Below, in pieces: positions 61,059 through 64,000 of a stretch of 64,000 bases of DNA. The first letter of the stretch is position 1; the number at the start of each line of letters is the position of its first letter. Under the pieces are notes generated by a model. The model was not told where the DNA came from, ran no database searches, and saw only the letters and a list, made by a program, of their open reading frames with translations. A program made the translations under genes and the position numbers. Source of the stretch: Halobacteriales archaeon QH_7_66_36 (GTDB lineage: Archaea; Halobacteriota; Halobacteria; Halobacteriales; Haloarculaceae); assembly GCA_003021175.1 (NCBI GenBank), contig PXQV01000017.1:1-64000 (forward strand), read 5' to 3'.

Positions 61059-61880
61059 CTACACCGGGAGTCGCCCGCGGATGAACCCGCCGAGCGCGCG
61101 TGTCTTCGACGGCCGGCGAATGGCCTCCATCTCCTCGTCGGTCAGCTCGAAGTCGAAGATATCGAAGTTCGCCGCCAGATGCTCGCGGGACGTCGCCTTC
61201 GGCACCGTGGCGACACCCTGCTGGACGAGCCAGCGAAGCGCGACCTGTGCCGCGGACTTGTCGTAGCGGTCGCCGATCTCCGCGAGCAGATCGTCGTCGA
61301 GGGCGGCCCCGTGCGCCAGCGGCGAGTAGGCGGTCACGAGCACGTCGTGGATGTCACAGTAGTCGAGCAGTTCGCCCTGCGGCCAGTAGGGGTTGTACTG
61401 CACCTGATCGGTGAAGATTGGGGCGTCGGAGAGCCGGCGGGCGCGGTCAAGCAAGTCGATGTCGAAGTTCGAGACGCCGACGTGGCGCACCTTGTCGCGG
61501 TCGACGAGTTCGTTCATCGCGTCGAGCGTCTCGCCGAGCGGCGTCCGCTGGGCGCGGTTGTGGATGAGCAGGAGGTCGACGTAGCCCGTGGCGAGCCGTG
61601 CGAGCGACTCCTCCGTCGACCGGATCACGTCGTCGTGCGCGCGGTTACCGACGTTGAGTTTCGTCGTCAGGAAGACGTCCTCCCGGTCGACACCGCTGTC
61701 GCGGATCGCGTCGCCGACCCGGCGCTCGTTGCCGTACGCTTGGGCCGTGTCGATGTGCCGGTAGCCCAGTTCGAGGGCGGTCGTGACGGCGTCGTAGCAG
61801 TCGTCGCCGGTCAGCCGCCACGTGCCGAGACCGAGCGCGGGCACCTCGGTGCCCCGGACGGTGAGGAACTTCTGTGTCAT
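61059..61880 (-). CDS. Aldo/keto reductase
   Basis: The 273-residue NADPH-type reductase of the TIM-barrel AKR family has the catalytic tetrad. Asp is in GYRHIDTAQAYGNERRVG with Tyr following, Lys is in VFLTTKLNVGN, and His is in LLLIHNRAQRT. GVSNFDIDLLDRARRL and FTDQVQYNPYWPQGELLDYC are family signatures. C-terminal nucleotide contacts are in ATVPKATSREHLAANF. The ATG complementary to 61878-61880 gives MTQKFLTVRGTEVPALGLGT. Likely substrates are small aldehydes or ketones. The gene is monocistronic on the minus strand. Confidence 0.92.
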   Translation of the reverse strand: MTQKFLTVRGTEVPALGLGTWRLTGDDCYDAVTTALELGYRHIDTAQAYGNERRVGDAIRDSGVDREDVFLTTKLNVGNRAHDDVIRSTEESLARLATGYVDLLLIHNRAQRTPLGETLDAMNELVDRDKVRHVGVSNFDIDLLDRARRLSDAPIFTDQVQYNPYWPQGELLDYCDIHDVLVTAYSPLAHGAALDDDLLAEIGDRYDKSAAQVALRWLVQQGVATVPKATSREHLAANFDIFDFELTDEEMEAIRRPSKTRALGGFIRGRLPV

Positions 61881-61932
61881 GCTCCGGCGTACGTGCCGCG
61901 GGTGAATATGTGTGCCGCCCGCAGTCCGGTGG

Positions 61933-62355
61933 TCACTCGACGGAGAGCGCGTACCCCGTCGGGAGGTCGTACACCTGCCGACAGCAGTCCTCGATGAAGT
62001 CAGCGAGATGTTTCGGGTCCGCGACGGCGGAGACGTACACCGTTCCGTCCTCGGACTTCCGCGTCGCCGGCGCGTCGAGTTTGAACACGGGATACTCGTC
62101 GAGCAACTCGTCGAGACGGTCACGTTCCGTCGCGTCGGGAAACAGCGTCAGCTGTCGGTCGCCGTAGCGGATCCGTCGCTCGTCTCTACTCTCTACTGGG
62201 TCGCTCGCCCGGCTCTCGGCTTCGCCGCTCGCATTATTTGCGGGCTCACTCCGCTCGCCCGCATGGACCACCAGTTCGTCGCGCTGACCGCGGCGCTCCA
62301 TCAGGCGCCGAACGAGCAGCGTCCGGCGGCTCCCCGGGTCCGCGGCGTCGGTCAT
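61933..62355 (-). CDS. Small conserved protein with a repeat-like insert
   Basis: The 140-residue protein is conserved at both ends, LVRRLMERRGQRDELVVHAG and IRYGDRQLTLFPDATERDRL, then VYVSAVADPKHLADFIEDCC. The stretch between (about 35-60, RSEPANNASGEAESRASDPV) comes from DNA with short hairpin words (GCGGGCTCACTCCGCTCGCC) like the dispersed cargo. This suggests a small repeat was tolerated in frame. Function is unknown and no membrane segment was noted. Confidence 0.7.
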   Translation of the reverse strand: MTDAADPGSRRTLLVRRLMERRGQRDELVVHAGERSEPANNASGEAESRASDPVESRDERRIRYGDRQLTLFPDATERDRLDELLDEYPVFKLDAPATRKSEDGTVYVSAVADPKHLADFIEDCCRQVYDLPTGYALSVE

Positions 62356-62526
62356 ACCCCGTCTGGTGGTGTCGAGGGGTTAAACTCCACCCTTCGGACA
62401 CCGCGGCGGAGAGGGTAGCGACGTAACCGCTGGAACACGCCGACGTGAACCGGACCAAGCGAGCGTGTCGTCGCGTGCCGGACTCGTTTCTTCAAAGCTT
62501 TAGGGCCACACCGAGAAGCGCGGCGT

Positions 62527-63177
62527 ATGAGTTCGCCACACGTGCTGCTGCTGGGCGCGCCGGGGGCCGGAAAGGGAACACAGAGCAAACGCATCGCCGA
62601 CCGGTTCGGCGTGGATCACATCACGACCGGGGACGCGCTCCGGAACAACAAGGAGATGGACATCTCCGAGCTCGGATTCGAGTACGACACGCCTGGCGGC
62701 TTCATGGACGCCGGCGAACTCGTCCCCGACGAGGTCGTCAACGAGATCGTCGTGACGGCACTCGGCAACGCGGACGGCTTCGTGCTGGACGGTTACCCAC
62801 GCAACATCGAGCAGGCGGAGTTCCTCGACGACCGGACGGCCCTCGACGCCGTGGTCCGACTGGGCGTGAGCGACGACAAGCTGATCGACCGGCTCACCGG
62901 CCGTCGCGTCTGTCCGAGCTGTGGCGTGAACTACCACGTCGAGTTCGACCAGCCCGAAGAGACCGGCATCTGTGACGAGTGTGGCACCGACCTCGAACAG
63001 CGCGAGGACGACACCGAGGAGACGGTCCGCGAGCGGCTCCGCGTCTTCGCCGAGAACACCGAGCCGGTCATCGAGTACTACCGCGACTCGGACGCCTACG
63101 TCGAGATCGACGGCGAGGGGTCGCCCGACGAGGTGTGGGAGCAGGTCGAGGCCGCAATCGAGGCCCGCAACCCCTGA
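62527..63177 (+). CDS. adk: Adenylate kinase with zinc LID
   Basis: The 216-residue enzyme interconverts ATP + AMP and 2 ADP. The P-loop is [16 protein letters not shown] (7-22) and [13 protein letters not shown] follows. The AMP-binding [14 protein letters not shown] comes next. The LID domain carries a four-cysteine zinc site: CPSCG (at 132) and CDECG (at 155). Acidic surface residues suit high salt. The start ATG is the first in a well-conserved [17 protein letters not shown]. An isolated gene on the plus strand. Confidence 0.96.
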   Translation: MSSPHVLLLGAPGAGKGTQSKRIADRFGVDHITTGDALRNNKEMDISELGFEYDTPGGFMDAGELVPDEVVNEIVVTALGNADGFVLDGYPRNIEQAEFLDDRTALDAVVRLGVSDDKLIDRLTGRRVCPSCGVNYHVEFDQPEETGICDECGTDLEQREDDTEETVRERLRVFAENTEPVIEYYRDSDAYVEIDGEGSPDEVWEQVEAAIEARNP

Positions 63178-63294
63178 GCGGGGCCGGACGGACCCTCGCG
63201 ATCCTGTCGGCGTGTCGCTCCCGCGTCGTGTTCACACGACGCGAACGGCGCGGCGACCCGTGGGCTCTTACGTCCCGACGGGTGAGTTCGGGTT

Positions 63295-63534
63295 ATGCAC
63301 GACACTGACGCCGGTCGCCGCGACGACGAAGCGCCGGGCGACGACGTACTGCAGATGATCGAGCGGAGCGACGGCGTGCGCGTCCGTGGCGTCGCCGGCG
63401 CGCTCGGCATCGGTACGGAGGAGGCGAAGGAACGACTGCAGCGACTGCAGGCCAGCGGCGAGATCGAACGGAACGCCGACGGTGAGTGGGTGGTGCCGGA
63501 ACGAGCGGGCGCGGACGACCCGTACGTCTTCTGA
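63295..63534 (+). CDS. Small HTH-like protein
   Basis: The 79-residue acidic protein is mostly a winged-helix-like core: DDVLQMIERSDGVRVRGVAG, LGIGTEEAKERLQRLQASGE, then a short wing IERNADGEWVVPERAG. It could be a transcription or recombination-directing factor, but it lacks any effector domain. It lies 117 bp after adk on the same strand. Confidence 0.7.
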   Translation: MHDTDAGRRDDEAPGDDVLQMIERSDGVRVRGVAGALGIGTEEAKERLQRLQASGEIERNADGEWVVPERAGADDPYVF

Positions 63535-63579
63535 GGCCGCGTCAGCACGTTCTTGTCTCGCGGGGCGACACCCCGTAGC

Positions 63580-64000
63580 ATGGATATCGAGGTCGGCGAC
63601 GTGGCGACGGCCGAGCGGACGTTCACCCCCGAGGACGTGCGGGCGTTCACCGAACTGAGCGGCGACCGCGGCGACCACCATCTCGAACCGGACGAGGACG
63701 GACGACTGCTCGTTCACGGACTGCTGACGGCGACGCTGGCGACCGAGATCGGCGGTCGCTTCACCGTGCTCGCGCGGACGATGGAGTACGAGTTTCGCCG
63801 TCCCGTCTACACCGGCCAGCGGATACGCTGTACGGCGGAGTTCACGACCGTCGCCGAGCGCGAGGACGGCCGCACCGAAGTCGCGGCGGAGTTGACCTTC
63901 GAGCGGATTAGCGACGGTTCCCGGCGACGGCAGTCGGGAACGGACACCGACGACTCCCGGCAACGGCAGTCGGGAACGGACATCGACGGCTCCCGAACAC
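63580..64000 (+). CDS. MaoC-like hotdog protein, 3' end outside the window
   Basis: The open frame starts MDIEVGDVATAERTFTPEDV and runs past the window edge. FTELSGDRGDHHLEPDEDGR and LLVHGLLTATLATEIGGRFT carry a MaoC/R-hydratase-type pattern in which Gly-Asp and His positions are kept. FRRPVYTGQRIRCTAEFTTV is the closing strand region. From residue 112 the frame is a tandem 12-residue repeat (DGSRRRQSGTDT, DDSRQRQSGTDI, DGSRT), an atypical tail for this family. It is the fourth MaoC/hotdog-related entry in the window by function class. The stop codon is not seen. Confidence 0.75.
   Translation, partial: MDIEVGDVATAERTFTPEDVRAFTELSGDRGDHHLEPDEDGRLLVHGLLTATLATEIGGRFTVLARTMEYEFRRPVYTGQRIRCTAEFTTVAEREDGRTEVAAELTFERISDGSRRRQSGTDTDDSRQRQSGTDIDGSRT
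63913..64000 (+). repeat. 36-bp in-frame tandem repeat
   Basis: Units are 63913-63948, 63949-63984 and a partial third from 63985. Each carries GACGGTTCCCGG-type start and CAGTCGGGAACGGACA. Each unit also contains the inverted pair TTCCCG...CGGGAA. Being a multiple of three, changes in copy number preserve the reading frame. Confidence 0.85.

Noticed and set aside
62200-62275. Separate dispersed element inside the gene at 61933-62355
   Set aside because: It shares short hairpin words but lacks the inverted ends and both conserved boxes, so it is treated as an in-frame insert and not a family member.

Overview
The window is a stretch of haloarchaeal chromosome (class Halobacteria). Coding sequence is GC-rich, predicted proteins are strongly acidic, and many genes start at or near the mRNA 5' end behind a TATA-like box. 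The gene content is diagnostic: archaeal MCM carrying inteins, Hef, halocyanin, Bat-type HTH regulators, archaeal split GMP synthase, archaeal Tsr3 and a truncated aIF2-gamma. No rRNA, CRISPR array, transposase or integrase gene was seen.

Layout. 0-2.6 kb: a broken aIF2-gamma fragment runs into hairpin-rich repeat DNA, then a zinc-ribbon HTH regulator and an AT-richer two-gene cassette of unknown function. 2.7-6.6 kb: HAD hydrolase, zinc-ribbon protein and Hef. 6.6-12.8 kb: a metal/redox block with a duplicated-domain secreted protein behind a DtxR-like box, a three-gene regulatory operon, a multicopper oxidase, a two-domain halocyanin and a gate-domain membrane protein. 13-17 kb: a CBS-MaoC fusion, small proteins, and divergent serB/serA. 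17-24.6 kb: ion homeostasis, with a CPA-type antiporter with RCK domains, TrkA-TrkH-TrkA plus a double Usp protein, and a divergent Lrp-like regulator ending in an RCK_C domain. 24.7-30.6 kb: MBL hydrolase, serS, PhoX-like phosphatase, SnoaL-like protein and Tsr3. 30.6-41.4 kb: two enolase-superfamily proteins, a crotonase lacking both usual glutamates, two CaiB-type CoA transferases, an ABC exporter, a phosphonoacetate-hydrolase-like enzyme and an MFS carrier. 41.4-49 kb: a frameshifted DUF7504-type gene, a small protein, mcm with two inteins, and tRNA-Pro(UGG) beside a 26-bp copy of its own 3' end. 49-57.3 kb: SF2 helicase, MaoC, quinone oxidoreductase, moaB, cupin, a frameshifted GNAT gene and an alpha/beta hydrolase. 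57.4-64 kb: pyrG-guaAb, a DUF7126-like protein, aldo/keto reductase, adk, and a MaoC-like gene that runs off the end with 36-bp repeats.

The most unusual structure is a family of dispersed intergenic elements of about 100-420 bp at 14.1, 19.1 (decayed), 31.6, 37.3, 51.9, 54.3 and 60.0 kb. They have TGTTCAGATAA-like inverted ends and two conserved internal boxes. The better copies have an inner inverted repeat whose arms co-vary between copies, around a variable cargo of short perfect hairpins. Two copies share a 148-bp cargo in inverted orientation 14.5 kb apart. Related hairpin modules lie at 37.1 kb and where the aIF2-gamma fragment is broken. All function calls come from reading motifs by eye; no database search was run.
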